From Parelaphostrongylus tenuis (taxonomy: Eukaryota; Nematoda; Chromadorea; Rhabditida; Metastrongylidae): a stretch of DNA of 64,000 bases. Position 1 is the stretch's first letter; every line of letters starts with the position of its first letter. Location of the stretch: positions 1 to 64,000 of the forward strand of contig JAHQIW010006200.1 of assembly GCA_019055375.1 (NCBI GenBank), read 5' to 3'. Positions 20,804-33,450 of the stretch are shown here, in pieces. The notes beneath the pieces are model-generated. The model was not told where the DNA came from, ran no database searches, and worked only from the letters and a program-made list of their open reading frames with translations. A program made the position numbers and the translations under genes.

Positions 20804-23638
20804 GGTCTCCCTGAGGAATATTTGATATCCCGAAAAATTCGGTCGCTAACGGCTCTCGTCCATCATATCCACCATAGAGTGATTGAAAGTTAGAAAACAA
20901 TGAATATTTCGTCAAAATTGTGCTGCATAGTGCATGCAAAGCTACTTCATCGGCAAGTGTCAACAATTTTTGAATTACTGGTGTACTTAACGAATTGGAA
21001 TCTTCATGAGATTATGAAACAAACCTTGTTCTATCGTTCTATGGGTATTCCCCTTTTATTCTCCATACACTTCCTCAACAAAATTACTTATCGTAGCGAC
21101 TCTTGTCACTGTACATGCACACTAAGCTTAGGTTTCCTGTAAATTTTCTCTGCCTCAATGTTCTCTCTGTGATCCATGTGTCTCGTTCAGTTCCCATATC
21201 TGGAATTGACTTCAATGTAACCACGTGCAAAGGATTGTGGAGATCCATCGGTACGTCAGACTCCTCATTGTCCACCATATGCTTCCACCTCAACCTCACC
21301 GTTGTGGAAATCCCTCTTATTGTAGCGTGAGTAGTTCATTTTATGGTTTATATCGAACTAGTTTTAGTCAATGTATGCGGGAAGGAGTCGAACACTCATT
21401 AGTTCAAAAGAAATTTTCTAGGAAAAGTGGCAATCGTCCTTTAGGCAGAGTAATAAGTAGTATAGGTTTTCCTTTATATCATTAGTCCAGCATACCAAAT
21501 TTAACCCACAGTTCGGGTGTGCACATTTGTTCTTGAAAGCGAACCATGAGCATACATCTTGACAATCTGTTGGAATGGCCGCTATATCAAGTTCACAAAA
21601 TGTGGTGATTCGACGTTTGCTAGAAGATATCCTAACCAACGTGCATTTTAGAAAACGCATAATTTACACGAAACTGCATATTTTTCAGAACTGTAGACGT
21701 TATGAAGCTATTGATAATGACTGTAAGGTCCTAGTTCGGGACTGTGGTATGTGTATTATCGAAATTTCTTGCGAATCCTATGGAAGAAATGTCAGTTTTT
21801 GCATACTTTGTAAAGCTGCTGATTGTAGATGCTGTAAAGAAGTATTTCTGAATAATGAAAGGATTTGTTAAGTCTGCAGAAAAAGACTGGGAGAAAGGAT
21901 TTGAAGAGTTCGAGTAGAAAGTGTTCCTCAGCTTTTTGTAGGCAACACACAGTCCTTTAAGCGCCCTAAACATTAAATACAAAGACTATATAATAGGCTG
22001 AGTTTCTTCCGTAAATGGTTCAAAATAATGATTTCACAAGTACAAATTGGACATATTGGTAAACACTAGTTGCTGATCGTGTCTCAAGAAAACAAATTTT
22101 ATGCAGCAGGTTAAACTGTTGGTCGATGAAGACTAAACACATTGTCGATCGTTGGAAGGAGATTTGGCATACAGCATTAGTAAAATGTTCACAAAATTTG
22201 TTGCAACACTCTTTTTTTGCGCTAAAGTCGGTTGCATATATAGTATCCTCTGAAAGCTTTAGATTACAGAGCAAGTGTTAATGAGCAGCAATCTCACAAT
22301 GCGCCGATAAAAAACGTGGAGTAAGCGTTACAATTATGTTCGTTCTGCAAGGGTGTGGTTTTTCCCGTCGTAAAATGATGATTTTTAGGACACATTGACG
22401 TTCATCTTACTAAAAATACCTTTACGAAGGTCTCTTCAGTGATATTTCATCTTCGCGGCACTGAAGTGACCCTAATTTTCTAACTTTACTGCACCTGTGT
22501 ACCAAATAAGTCAGCCACAAAGTTCAAACCACGGGCTAACTACTACAAAGACAAATCGTAATGTTCGCTTCGTTAGTAAAAAAACACTGAGAAGCCCTTT
22601 CCTGATTTAGAATTACCTTTAGAAAGGACTGTTAGAGAAATGTAAACTTTTCTAAGCTTTAGAAAGTTCTCAATAAATACAACATCCAATCAACGAGCGC
22701 GTGTTTTTGCGTTATTCTGAAGCGCTTCATATGTATTATCTATCGATTCTGCTTCTAGAGGATATTACTGCAATAACAGAAGTGAAAAATTATAGCGATA
22801 TAAGCGTTTTACAGACCTTCTAGTCGGTTGACTTCTAACAGAAAGGAATCCTCGTAGGAGCCAATAAGACCGAGGTTGACATTCAAATTTCTCAACTATT
22901 GAATATCTGTACATATTCGAATGAAAAACCCAAAAATGTGCAATAAAAGCTGGAAGTAGGCACTTTTTGCGAGAATGTGGTTCACCCTTTGAAAATGAAG
23001 ATTTTCACTACAAGGGTGAATGTTTTTCGACTAAATAAACCTTATAAAAATCTTTTAATTGAGATTTTACCCTTTTTTTGCAACGCCAAGTTCTTTTAAA
23101 ATCTAAATCTCATTTTACAAGGAGTAAATTGTGATTGGATGCGCTTTAACATTTATACGCTTGGGCGAGCGAGGCACGAATTTGTTTAGAAGAACGCATG
23201 CTGCCACGAAAGCCTTGACTAAGCAGATTACATTCAGTAACACTTATGTGAGAGAAGAACAGAAGAGTTCACTGATGATTGTTCCCAGTTATCCGACGGC
23301 TGATGGAAGTGGTAAAGATGGGTCGTTGGCAGAACCCTAAATAGCATAACTTTATCAATAACCAAATTTCCAAACAATAATGCCGCCCTAGTTAGCGATG
23401 AAAACTGCGCGGTGAGTAGGGACCGTAATCATATCACGATACATCACCTACTAAAGGCAAATCATTCCTCGCATGGTTGTAAATAATTGTAGACAGATAA
23501 AACCGATGGTCAAAATATCAACGTTAGAAGCCAAACAGCATCGAACAAAATGCTATTTCGGTCTTTGATGATCAATCTAATGAAAAATAACAAATAATCA
23601 CTCAATATTGTCTATCAAATCCTTTTTTGAATTGTGTT
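20804..23638. other. no gene recognised
   Basis: Several frames of 70-100 codons on both strands (for example 21084-21299 minus, 21575-21871 plus) have no known motif and no convincing splice context. Confidence 0.4.
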
Positions 23639-26340
23639 AAAGGCTGGTGTAGAAAATTGCTTGGCGTGTGGCTAAAAATCTAACAAGAGATTTAGAATTA
23701 CAATGAACAAAAGCCGTTACGTAATTATTTGTCACTGTCTCTATAGCATTCCTTCATACCGTATTTGTCGCTCTGGAATACGATTTAACAATTATTCTGT
23801 TGATGCCAGCTAACAACGACGAATGCTAACGTGAATTAGCGATTCAACATCGACATTCAGTCAGAAGCCACAGAGGTTTTCATCAAAATAAAAGAATAGC
23901 AAAGACTGACATGACAATGAGTGTATAAAAACGGATTAACATTTTCAAAAAGAAATATGGTATGATTAAGCCTACATTATCGATTTTAAAAAGCGGTGTT
24001 TTGGTGGAAAACCGGAAAAGAGAAGAAGAAAAAGTGAAAATCTTGATAAACTCACGAAACCACAAATTTCACAAGAACTTATTCACCACATCTTGTCCAG
24101 AAAATCACAGACAGACCACAGCCTCCTATGACAGTGTGCTGGTCTTTTCCAAAAAACAGAGCCTCCGCTGGAGTTGCCAGATCGTTTCACTTCCACAGTC
24201 TCGTAAAATCGTCATCTCCACTTCATTTTTGCACTATTCGACCAACTAAGCCATTTATTTGTTATATCCCAGCGCCTTGGGTGTTTCAATACATTCTCGT
24301 TAATGAAGTTACCGAAATGTTTCATTCTTACGATCCCGAGTCGTCATATTCGTTTTTCTTTTTTGCAATATTAGGCCATCTATGCCTTTCAATCCGCAGC
24401 TCTCGTTTATTCTAAGGAATACAATTTTTTTAGTCGTTCAACATATTAATTTGATCGCATTATTCTGTAGTATCAGTACGGATTTGATTTTCGATTTCGG
24501 CGATGGTCTCTCCGCCCTCTGATCGTCGCATATAAGGCTGCTCGTACAGTCACAGGTCATTCCTCCACTTTATCTCTTCTTCGACAATCTCAGTTCTTGC
24601 ACTGTTTTAGCGTTAGGCTTGACATGATCGCTAATGTACGATCACACCAACGCCACCAGTTTTTGGTAACGACTCATGGATAACCAGCAGAAATGCTCTT
24701 GGATATTAGGAAATCCCTTAGTGCCTTTTAGTGCAAATGTTAGCTAACTAGCTGCATTTTCACTCTTTCGGCATAAAGAAATCAGACAACGGCTCCATTC
24801 TCATTTCGTAACATATTTGGAATGGGAAATAACAGAGGAAACACGGCAACGACGACGACGACGACCACGACTGCAAACAGTTGCTGATTTTGCTGTAGAT
24901 GTAAAGAAAAGTGTGACGTTATCAAATATGAAAAATGCCTTCCTTTATCTGCACGCAGTGCTCGAAATTCTCTATCTTCTTTAGCCCATGGTGTGTTTTA
25001 TTTTGATGTGCTTGATCTATTATACATGGGACTAATCCGAGATATATTCAGAGATGAGACTTGCACTTGCACTCGCACTTTTGGTGATCGCTTGCGTCGT
25101 GGCAATCAGAAGCGACGAAACAACAGGTGAGAATAGTTTGGGTGCATCCACAGCCTCTTGATAACTCCAAGACCTTATTTCAGCGAGCGCAATTGACCAA
25201 GCTGCACCTACAGAGAGTGGCGACGCCTTAGCCCCACCAATGGAGCCAGCTGGAGTAACTTCTGCTCCTCCCGTAATGGAATCAGCAGGCGACCAAGTTT
25301 CCACACCGGCGGCTGCTCAGTGAGCTTGTCTTAGCACGATATTTGAGACGAAGTAAACCATTGTTATACTTTTGAGCGAAACATTTTCAACATTTGCTTG
25401 AATTGTACTCCGTGGCTTTCAAATGTTTTATCGTGGAAGTGTTTTTCGCATCAAACTGTTCATAAATATTGTTGATTACATCTGGATGTTGTGTAGAGAA
25501 CTGGATGATAGCCACACAGAGACAAGAATTCTCACACCTCGTACTTTGATAGTGAATATGCAAAAGTTAACAGCGGTTTGATTCTGGATTCAAATGAATG
25601 CCCTCTCGCCTTCCGCGAAGCATATCATTCTCTATGGGATCGTTTATTTGAATAATGCTGAATAAGTTTATGTGAAGCTGAGAAAGTTTCGAACAAAATT
25701 CAGAGTAAATACAGATAACTTTATGTTCTGTGGCATCTATGCTGGTCATCCCACTGATGATTCGTTATGAGAATAGTCATGACTCTTGGCGATGATAGAA
25801 ACTCCACTATAACCACCTCCGTGGAGACGACCGCAAATGTCACTCAACGAAATTTTTCTACATTAATTATATAATAGAATATAGGAACAAAGCATTAAGG
25901 TCCAAAAAGGACTCTTCATCAAACTTGGCATTCTGACAGAGTTCAAAGAATTTTTCTTAAACTAAACGCAAGGTTGCTATAAAGTTAAGCTAACGTTTCG
26001 GTGGCCTCGCCTTCCTCAGAGCGTAGAAAAATCAGGTCGCCCACAGCCTAGTCTGCCAAACACCACCATTACCTTGGCAGAAAAGCCACCATGTCGAAAT
26101 TTTGATTGCATTAAGTGCAATTCATCTTTTCAAAATAATTATCGCTTTTTATGAGTAGTTTATGAGACGGCCGCACGAGCGACGGCGCAGTGCCGCCTGC
26201 CTATCAACACTCATCCTCAAAGGGTTACACACGCCATAAAGCGATAAAAATGGCCAAACAGACATTGCACACTCTATTGCTGTATTTGCGAAATATCACA
26301 GTGTTAGTTTTCTGGTCATCTGTTCCATACAGGAGGAGAA
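23639..26340 (+). repeat. duplicated unit A, copy 1 (A1)
   Basis: A1 is collinear with A3 (37704-40365, offset about 14,063) and, reversed, with A2 (26860-29560, coordinates summing to about 53,199). It starts at AGGCTGGTGTAGAAAAT and loses similarity just after GGTCATCTGTTCCA. It carries a TATA-like TATAAG (24531), an (ACG)n run (about 24850-24870), the secreted-peptide gene and, at about 25985-26015, a minus-strand hammerhead-like motif (CTGAGGA...GAAACGTTAGC). A1 and A2 face each other across about 0.2-0.5 kb, forming a large palindrome. Confidence 0.85.
25054..25323 (+). CDS. small secreted peptide, copy 1
   Basis: Two exons (25054-25126 and 25184-25323) flank a 57-bp intron with canonical GTGAGA and TTATTTCAG; spliced, they encode 70 residues. 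Residues 1-19 form a clear signal peptide (MRLALALALLVIACVVAIR). The mature part of about 50 residues is acidic, rich in Ala, Pro, Ser and Thr, and has no cysteine. A TATATTCAG acceptor lies 2 nt before the ATG, fitting spliced-leader addition. A TATA-like box (24531) is about 520 bp upstream. Two other copies, at 28095-28364 (minus) and 39116-39385 (plus), keep the frame, the intron and the stop. I do not recognise the family; a secreted effector-like or glycosylated peptide is possible, but function is unknown. Confidence 0.75.
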
Positions 26341-28094
26341 GGACAGATGTATTGAATTGCTGACAGATTAGTTGGAGTACATAAAATTCACCTGAAGCAA
26401 AGTGAGCTTTTGAAAACGTGTACATAACCAGGTGATAGGGAAAACCAAGTAACAAAAATTTACTGGTTTATCACGCTTCTTCTCACATCTCACATAAAAA
26501 AAACCCCTCTTACTGAGTTTGATCAAAAAGCATTCAGGTTAGGTGCAGGAAGAAAGAAGGTAGACTCCCCATTGTTGGCTCGGTAGAAAGCTTTTTTCAA
26601 AGGAAAAGGTAGCTCTTTGATTTAGGTATAGAGAAAATAGCGCTCAGCAAAACAATTATTCCACCAACATTCGCTTTTCAAAAAAGCTAAGCCTATAAAA
26701 AATGTTAACCATGATTGAAATACCACAAAATACTCTAAGGCGATAGCTATTTTTACAACCGTCTACATGATCATTATGTGCAACGCATGAGCGAGTATGA
26801 TGACGTAACGGTAAGGACAGTGGGGTATAGTTTACAGAATCTCTTGTAATCGTACGGCGACAAGAACATCGGCAAAATAGGTACGCCACCCTGTCCACGT
26901 ATATCAGAACACCTAGTTGGCAATATTAGAGCCAAATCAAACACTTCATTAGGTCCGGATAGGAAACAGACGCATGACGAGAGAAGACTGAAGAAGAAAA
27001 ATTTCATTCTCTCTAAGGAACATAAGGCCTTCAGAGCGTAAATTTGCTCAAGCATTGATATGTTTTTGATTAGATTTTGAAACAGATGACCAGAAAACTC
27101 ACACTGTGATATTTCAAAAATGCCAGCCAAGAGCAATAGAGTGTGCAAACACTGTCTGTTTGGCCATTTTTATCGCTTCATGGCGTGTGCAACCCTTTAA
27201 GGATGACTGTTGATAGGCAGGCGGCACCGCGTCGTCGCTTGTGCGGCCGTCTCATAAACTACTCATAAAAAGCGATAATTATGTTGAAAAGATGAATTGC
27301 ACTTAATGCAATCAAGATTTTGGTTATGGTGGCTTTTCTGCCAAGGTAATGGTGGTGTTTGGCAGATTAGGCTGTGGGCGACCTAATTTTTCTACGCTCT
27401 GAGGAAGGCGAAGCCACCGAAAAGTTAGCTCAACTTTATAGCAACCTTGCGTTTAGTTTAAGAAAAATTCTTTAGACTCTGTCAGAATTCCAAGTTTGAT
27501 GAAGAGTCTTTTGTGGGCCTTAATGCTTTGTTCCTATATTCAATTATATGATGAATGTAGGAAAATTTCGTTGACTGACATTTGCGGTCGTCCCCACGGA
27601 GGTGCCTATAGTAGAGTTTCTATCATCGTCAAGAGTCATGACCATTCTCATAGCGAATCATCAGTGAGATGACCAGCATAGATACCACAGAACTTGGTAG
27701 TTAACTGTATTTATTCTGAATTTTGTTCGAAACTTCTTCAAATTCACATAAACTTATTCAGCATTATTCAAATAAACGATCCCACAGAGAATGATATGCT
27801 TCACGGAAGGCGAGAGGGCATTCATTTGAATCCGGAATTAAACCGCTGTTAATTTTTGTATATTGAAATATCAAAGTATGAGGTGTGAAAATTCTTGTCT
27901 CTGTGTGGCCATCATCAAGTTCCTACATAACATTCAGATGTAATCAACAACATTTATGAACAGTTTAATGTGAAAACACTTTCACGACAAAACATTCGAA
28001 AGCCACGCAGTACAATGCAACCAAATGTTGAAAATGTTCTGCTCAAAAGTATAAAAATGGTTCACTTCGTCTCAGATATCGCGCTAAGACGAGC

Positions 28095-28364
28095 TCACTG
28101 AGCAGCCGCCGGTGTGGAAACTTGGTCGCCTGCTGATTCCACTGCGGGAGGAGCAGAAGTTACTCCAGCTGGCTCCTTTGGTGGGGCTAGGGCGTCGCCA
28201 CTCTCTGTAGGGGCAGCTTGGTCAATTGCGCTTTCTGAAATAAGGTCTTGGAGTTATCAAGAGGCTGTGGATGCACCCAAACTATTCTCACCTGTTGCTT
28301 CGTCGCTTCTGATTGTCACGACGCAAGCGATCACCAAAAGTGCGAGTGCAAGTGCAAGTCTCAT
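28095..28364 (-). CDS. small secreted peptide, copy 2
   Basis: Exons 28292-28364 and 28095-28234 (minus) flank a 57-bp intron identical in sequence to that of copy 1. The product is 70 residues with the same signal peptide apart from Ala to Thr at residue 17. Against copy 1, replacements are A17T, T23A, A25E, M to K, V to A and M to V in the mature region, with only about two silent changes. It keeps the TATATTCAG acceptor before the ATG and a TATA-like box at about 28664-28671. The 218-bp deletion of A2 lies between the box and the start codon. Confidence 0.72.
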
Positions 28365-29544
28365 CTCTGAATATATCTCAGGTTAGTCCCAAATTAGTAT
28401 AGTAGATCAAGCACATTAAAACTTTATGCCGAAGGAGTGAAAATGCAGCTAGTTAGCTAACACTTGCACTACAAGGCACTAAGGGATTTCCTAATATCCA
28501 AGAGCATTTCTGCTGGTTATCCATGAGTCGTTACCAAAAACTGGTGGCGTTGGTGTGATCGTACATTAGCGATCATGTCAAGCCTAACGCTGAAACAGTG
28601 CAAGAACTGAGATTGTCGAAGAAGTGATAAAGTGGAGAAATGACTTGTGACTGTACGAGCAGCCTTATATACGACGATCGGAGGGCGGCGAGACCATCGC
28701 TGAAATCGAAAATCAAATCATTAGTGATACTACAGAATAATGCGATTAAATTAATATGTTGAACGACTAGAAAAATCGTACTGCTTAGAATAAACGAGAG
28801 CGGAGAATGAAAGGCATAGATGGCCTAATATTGCAAAAAAAAAAAACGAACATGACGACTCGAGATCGTAAGAATGAAACATTTTGACAACTTTATCAAC
28901 GAGAATGTAGTGAAACACTCAAGGCGCTGGGATATAACAAATAAATGGCTTAGTTGGTGGAATAGTGCAAAAATGAAGTGAAGATTACCATTTTACGAGA
29001 CTGTGGGAGTGAAACGATCTGGCAACTCCAGCGGAGGCTCTGTTTTTTGGAAAAGACCAGCACACTGTCATAGTAGGCTGTGGTCTGTCTGTGATTTTCT
29101 GGACAAGATGTGGTGAATAAGTTCTTGTGAAATTTGTGGTTTCGTGAGTTTATCAAGATTTTCACTTTTTCTTCTTCTCTTTTCCGGTTTTCCACCAAAA
29201 CACCGCTTTTTAAAATCGATAATGTGGGCTTAATCATACCATATTTCTTTTTGAAAATGTTAATCCGTTTTTATACACTCATTGTCATGTCAGTCTTTGC
29301 TATTCTCTTATTTTGATGAAAAACTCTGTGGCTTCTGATTGAATGTCGATGTTCAATAGCTAATCCACGTTAGCATTCGTCATTGTCAGCTGACATCACC
29401 AGAATAATTGTTAAATCGTATTCCAGAGAGACAAATACGGTATGAAGGGATGCTGTAGAGACAGTGACAAATAATTACGCAACAGCTTTTTTTCACTGTA
29501 ACTCTACATCCCTTGTTATATCTTTAGCGACGCGCCAAGATTTT

Positions 29545-29855
29545 CTACACCAGCCTTTCACAGGATCCTCGTAACCTGCGTAACTTGAATGTGTCTAGTA
29601 GAGGGCCCTGCTTGATACTCAGTACACGAGTTGGCCGTCTACCCGTTTCGCCAACGCATTCTTCCTCACAGGCTTTGCATAGGGTTGGATACACTGCACC
29701 AGAGCTTTTCCATTCATAGTCTCCATTGCTGAAAAAAACTTGCGATTGTGTGTTTCGCAAATGTCACAAATAAGGCTACGAACCAATTGAATCCTTTGAT
29801 TGTTTGACCATAATGGGATGAGGATAAAGTTCCTTAAAACCCGCCGGAAACCCAA
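29545..29855 (-). pseudogene. GIY-YIG-like fragment of a retroelement (in B, left arm)
   Basis: Minus-strand frames give a Cys-rich LICDIC...H segment followed, one frame over, by VYPTLCKACEEECVGETGRR. This matches the pattern VY-x2-C-x2-C-x3-YVGETGR of GIY-YIG-like domains found at the end of Penelope-like and related nematode retroelement proteins. The frame changes between the two halves and the catalytic Tyr pair is degraded, so it is a relic. The identical copy is at 37407-37717. Confidence 0.5.
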
Positions 29856-29890
29856 GGTATACGTACAGATTAAATTGTAAGCAACAATAA

Positions 29891-30264
29891 TTGTTCTTTA
29901 GAATAAAAACCATCATTATCTTGGTCTTCCGCCAACGATCTACAAGCTTGCGGACTTGCTCAAAATACCATTTCTTGCGCTTTGAATCAAAAATTTCTTA
30001 TATGCCTCTTCAACTTGACCAAATGTCTCAAATCGGCATTCATGCAGGAAATGTTCCATTGAGCGGAAAAGACTATAATGGGACGGCGCATCATCTGTAG
30101 TGTAGACTGGGTGCCGCAAAACCTCGACTTCCTCCAGTTCATCAAAAACAAAGGCTTAGTCTTGTTCTGGTGTATGGTTTGGCATATTGCTGAAACAACT
30201 CCCGCTTTCGACGAATCAGTATAAAGCTCTTCTTCTTCAATGCGTCGTAGACTTGGTTCAGTCG
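29891..30264 (-). pseudogene. mariner transposase C-terminal relic (in B, left arm)
   Basis: Mirror copy of 36998-37371, described there. Confidence 0.65.
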
Positions 30265-32060
30265 CTCGTATTAGAGTTTGGGCACTGATGTTGCGACCAT
30301 TTGAAAAAAGTTTGAAATGTAAGAAATCCTCAAAATCTCATCAAACGCAGATTGAGCTGTTGTTGCGGGACATTTTCTGTGTCCATTTGAAGGACATTTT
30401 CTTCAGCCTAGCGTTTCAATCGTTGCTACTGATATCTTCAACTTCCGATCCGTATTTAGTGGCGTTTCTAAGCGGCACATGTTCCGTTACAGTTTATGTC
30501 GGGCCGGACGAATTCCTGTTTTCAGTAGTCGTGTATTTTTGGGGCCTTATTTCCCTTTCAAAACCTGTCGAAAGTAGTAACATTGCCAAATGCATTTGGA
30601 ATAGCTATTTTCGATGCAATTACAAGCACGCTTTTTCATGCTTTATTTCTCTTCACTCATTGGGTGGCTTTTTGAAGCAAATGAGTAGGGCAGGATTTTG
30701 GGAGACAGTATGTTTTTCAGTCACTTAATCGCTTGCGACCTTTCACTCAGAGCCTCCCCTCAAAGGAACAGTATTTGACACCTTTTTGTGTGCATGAAGT
30801 ATGAATAATTCGGGAAAATCAACAAAGTACATGTATCTAAGAGATGAAAATGGACGAGGATACATACCCATGGAAAACAAATGGTAGCCCATGTCCATGA
30901 TTCAGTAGTGAACGGACACAATCATCTGCACATGGTCACCTTATAGTTATTTCGAGTGATTAGAACTTCAGAGAGGCACAGGGAGTCGTGATGAAGATAA
31001 TAAACAAAAAAGAATGTGGGACAAACATAATAAGTGGCATGTTAAGTGGCCAAGGTTGCAACGCCGAATGACGTTTATTGTAAAGTGTAAATGGAAGTAT
31101 GAAAACACTTATCCATAAAAGGGTATAAAAAAGGCTGTTCTGTGAGTTTAATTTGATTGCAACTCCTGGAGTGTTCTAATAATCTAGATGATTCAGAGTT
31201 CCTAATGAAGGGCTTTCGCATTCAGTATGCATCGTCATTTTTACCAACTATTCACTCTTTTCTAATTTCCAACAACTATGAAAACTTTTGAGCATTGTAT
31301 ATATAAAAGACATTAACACAGGAGATATATGTCGTGGTATACTTTACATGAGTTATTGTAATTGACTAAATGCCGGAAATAGCATGATTGGTTAGTAAAC
31401 TGACGGGTTTCTTCACTTATGGGAGTTATATATGGTACAAAAGCATACAGGTGGTGAAAGTTGACTGTGAAATGTTAAGCTAAAACAGGAAATCTAGAAA
31501 TTTTTCTGATACGGAGAAATGAACCTTAGATAGATATCCAAAACTGCGCGCCACTTTGAGATCTGCTCTACGCGCAGCAAATTCTAATGTCGTCCCAAAC
31601 GGATTAGAACCCAGGTCTACTGTTCAGATTCATTAGCTTTCGTGTTTTCTCCAGTCAACTCCCCTTGGTGTTTAGCTTCTCGTAGCACCTTCAAACAGGT
31701 TGCAATCAATCATGCTTACAGTTACTTTTATTGCCCCGTGAATACAATTTTTATTAGACAAGGAGGAGCAGCATCCTATGACAGACTTGCTCGTACTCGG
31801 TAAAGGAGTCCTCTGTTGGAGAAAACACCATAGAAGTATCTCGAAATACTCATCCGTGGTGCATAGTTACTATAAAAAATGCGAATTCCTTTCAAACCAT
31901 ACATTTCGCCTAACTCAATATTTGCTCCTACGTTCATACAAATTCATGTAGTAGGTTGAATAAATTAAGTTAGAACGCTACTCACCCTTCATCTACTTTC
32001 TTCTACCACTCATTCTGCATGTCTTTTCTCCTATAATGCTCTAATCTTTGTGGCCTCTAG

Positions 32061-32214
32061 AGAACGAAATTCTTCGAATTCGATTTATGATTCAGATGGA
32101 CCACAGCACCAACCATTTGTAGGGCACGACGCCGAATTCGGACGGCGACGGATCACAGTAGACGCCGATCATCGAGGTAATAGAATTAAAGCGATGTCGA
32201 CAGCGAAGGAATGA
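32061..32214 (+). CDS. candidate C-terminal exon, family unknown
   Basis: After a GGCCTCTAG acceptor, one nucleotide plus 50 sense codons lead to TGA at 32212-32214. The peptide is hydrophilic with segments such as DGPQHQPFVGHDAEFGRRR and DADHRGNRIKAM, an amino-acid mix unlike the surrounding AT-rich noise. A GAG|GTAATA donor at 32175 offers an alternative end. I found no partner exon nearby. I do not recognise it. Confidence 0.35.
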
Positions 32215-32929
32215 AATGGTTGAGCGATTCCGTGGGGACAAATACTGTTGAACTGTAGTATTCGTCGCTTTTTATGTGATTCTGATAACGCCCCGCTGAT
32301 CATATGTATATCTTTTATTTTCTTATCCCCACCCTGTTTCAGCCCGTAAGAAAAAAAACGAGTTTTCTAATTTCTTTTGAGGTTTTTTTGAAGTTACATG
32401 GCAACACGTATTTCGACAGTTTCAATGCTATACTTACTTCTTTGAAATCCTTTTTTCACAGCGCCGTAATATATAAAATATAATTATGCTGCACAATGCC
32501 GTGTTGTTCGCTGAGAAAAGTTTTTCTGAGCAAAGACAGTATATGCCACCCAGATAAGAGAAACCTCCTCTACTAACATTTTCTCATCTAATGAGAAGTC
32601 ACACTCTTACACAAAGAAGAATACGACATCCACATTCAACATGTCGTAAGCAACAGACGTTTATGCTCTCTGCTCTAAATTCATCTCCAAAGACGTAGAT
32701 GAAAATGGAGGAAGTATGAAGAGATATTTCCAGTTGTAAAACGATTTCCTTCGATTGTCAGTAGTCGATGTTTCAGCCTCAGCACAGTATATGCCACTCA
32801 GATAAAAGAAAGTAATCTAATAGCGATGCTTGGTATGAAACAGGTACAAGCAGCGAAGATTTTCAATAAATTCACAGTTACATTGCGTCAAGATGCCGTG
32901 CAGCTCAAAAACCGCATTAAGAAATTAAA

Positions 32930-33252
32930 TCAATTTATCTGATGACAGGAATCTACAGTCCGCTTAGCTTCTTTCTTCGTTCCCTCCATTGTAATGCCAT
33001 TAAGATGAACTCTTCTCGAAAGTTTAATGTCGATTGTCGCCGCCACTTTCTGTAATGTGTAGATTGAGCTGCGCTCCCAACATATACGTGTTCACCAAAG
33101 TTTACCCGAAGTTTATTGGCCAAAGAGGGCGCCGACAGCTTCCAATGCACTGTATGGCCACTTGAGCTAGAATTTCCGACTGATATGGTTAGCAAGATAA
33201 TATTACATAATACTATTACATGCCAATGCTTCATTTCCATTGCGATGGTCAC
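32930..33252 (-). CDS. candidate small secreted protein, two exons
   Basis: Exon 1 (33106-33252) starts with an ATG and has a hydrophobic stretch (HVIVLCNIILLTISVG) like a signal peptide or anchor. A CGG|GTAAAC donor and a TTACAG acceptor bound a 56-bp intron (33050-33105). Exon 2 (32930-33049) ends in TGA and is basic (KLSRR, GTKKEAKR). The spliced product is 88 residues. The frame is also open through the intron, so splicing is uncertain. No homologue recognised. In-frame alternative starts are at 33240 and 33234. Confidence 0.35.
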
Positions 33253-33359
33253 GTGTGTTAGAAAGTCTCAACAAAGAAATGAAGAATCAATCAAAATGCT
33301 TTTCATTTGATCGCCTTTAGCCGAGGTAAAATCTTATACTATACCTGCTGATCTAGAGT

Positions 33360-33450
33360 TGTGTGCAAATACTTTTGCATTTGTTGGGATTCGAACCCAC
33401 ACCTCACTCTATCCGAAGCGCCTGCTGAACCGTTACACTGCCGACGCCCG
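33360..33450 (-). repeat. tRNA-derived SINE head
   Basis: The plus strand reads TGGGATTCGAACCCACA, a B box on the minus strand, followed about 40 bp on by the complement of an A-box-like GTGTAACGGTTCAGC. Cloverleaf pairing is poor, so it is a SINE or tRNA pseudogene. Confidence 0.5.

Larger units (their letters stand above)
26545..31629 (-). repeat. left arm (A2-B) of the large inverted repeat
   Basis: This arm is the reverse complement of 35633-40955. From about 28440 to 30700 the two arms have no net length change (coordinates sum to 67,262 throughout), and encoded frames are identical or nearly so. Further out the arms differ by many substitutions and A2 lacks about 218 bp present in A1 and A3 (38841-39060). 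The inner end lies at CCCAGGTCTACTGTTCAGA, around 31629. Confidence 0.88.

Noticed and set aside
23962..24249. 95-codon frame kept in A1, A2 and A3
   Set aside because: Open on both strands in all three copies; the copies are too similar here for openness to mean selection. No motif, signal peptide or start context.
30240..30728. 162-codon open frame in B (mirror 36588-37022)
   Set aside because: It lies antisense to the mariner relic, is very hydrophobic and Cys/Phe-rich as random AT-rich sequence often is, and one base of difference between the arms changes its last third. A shadow frame.
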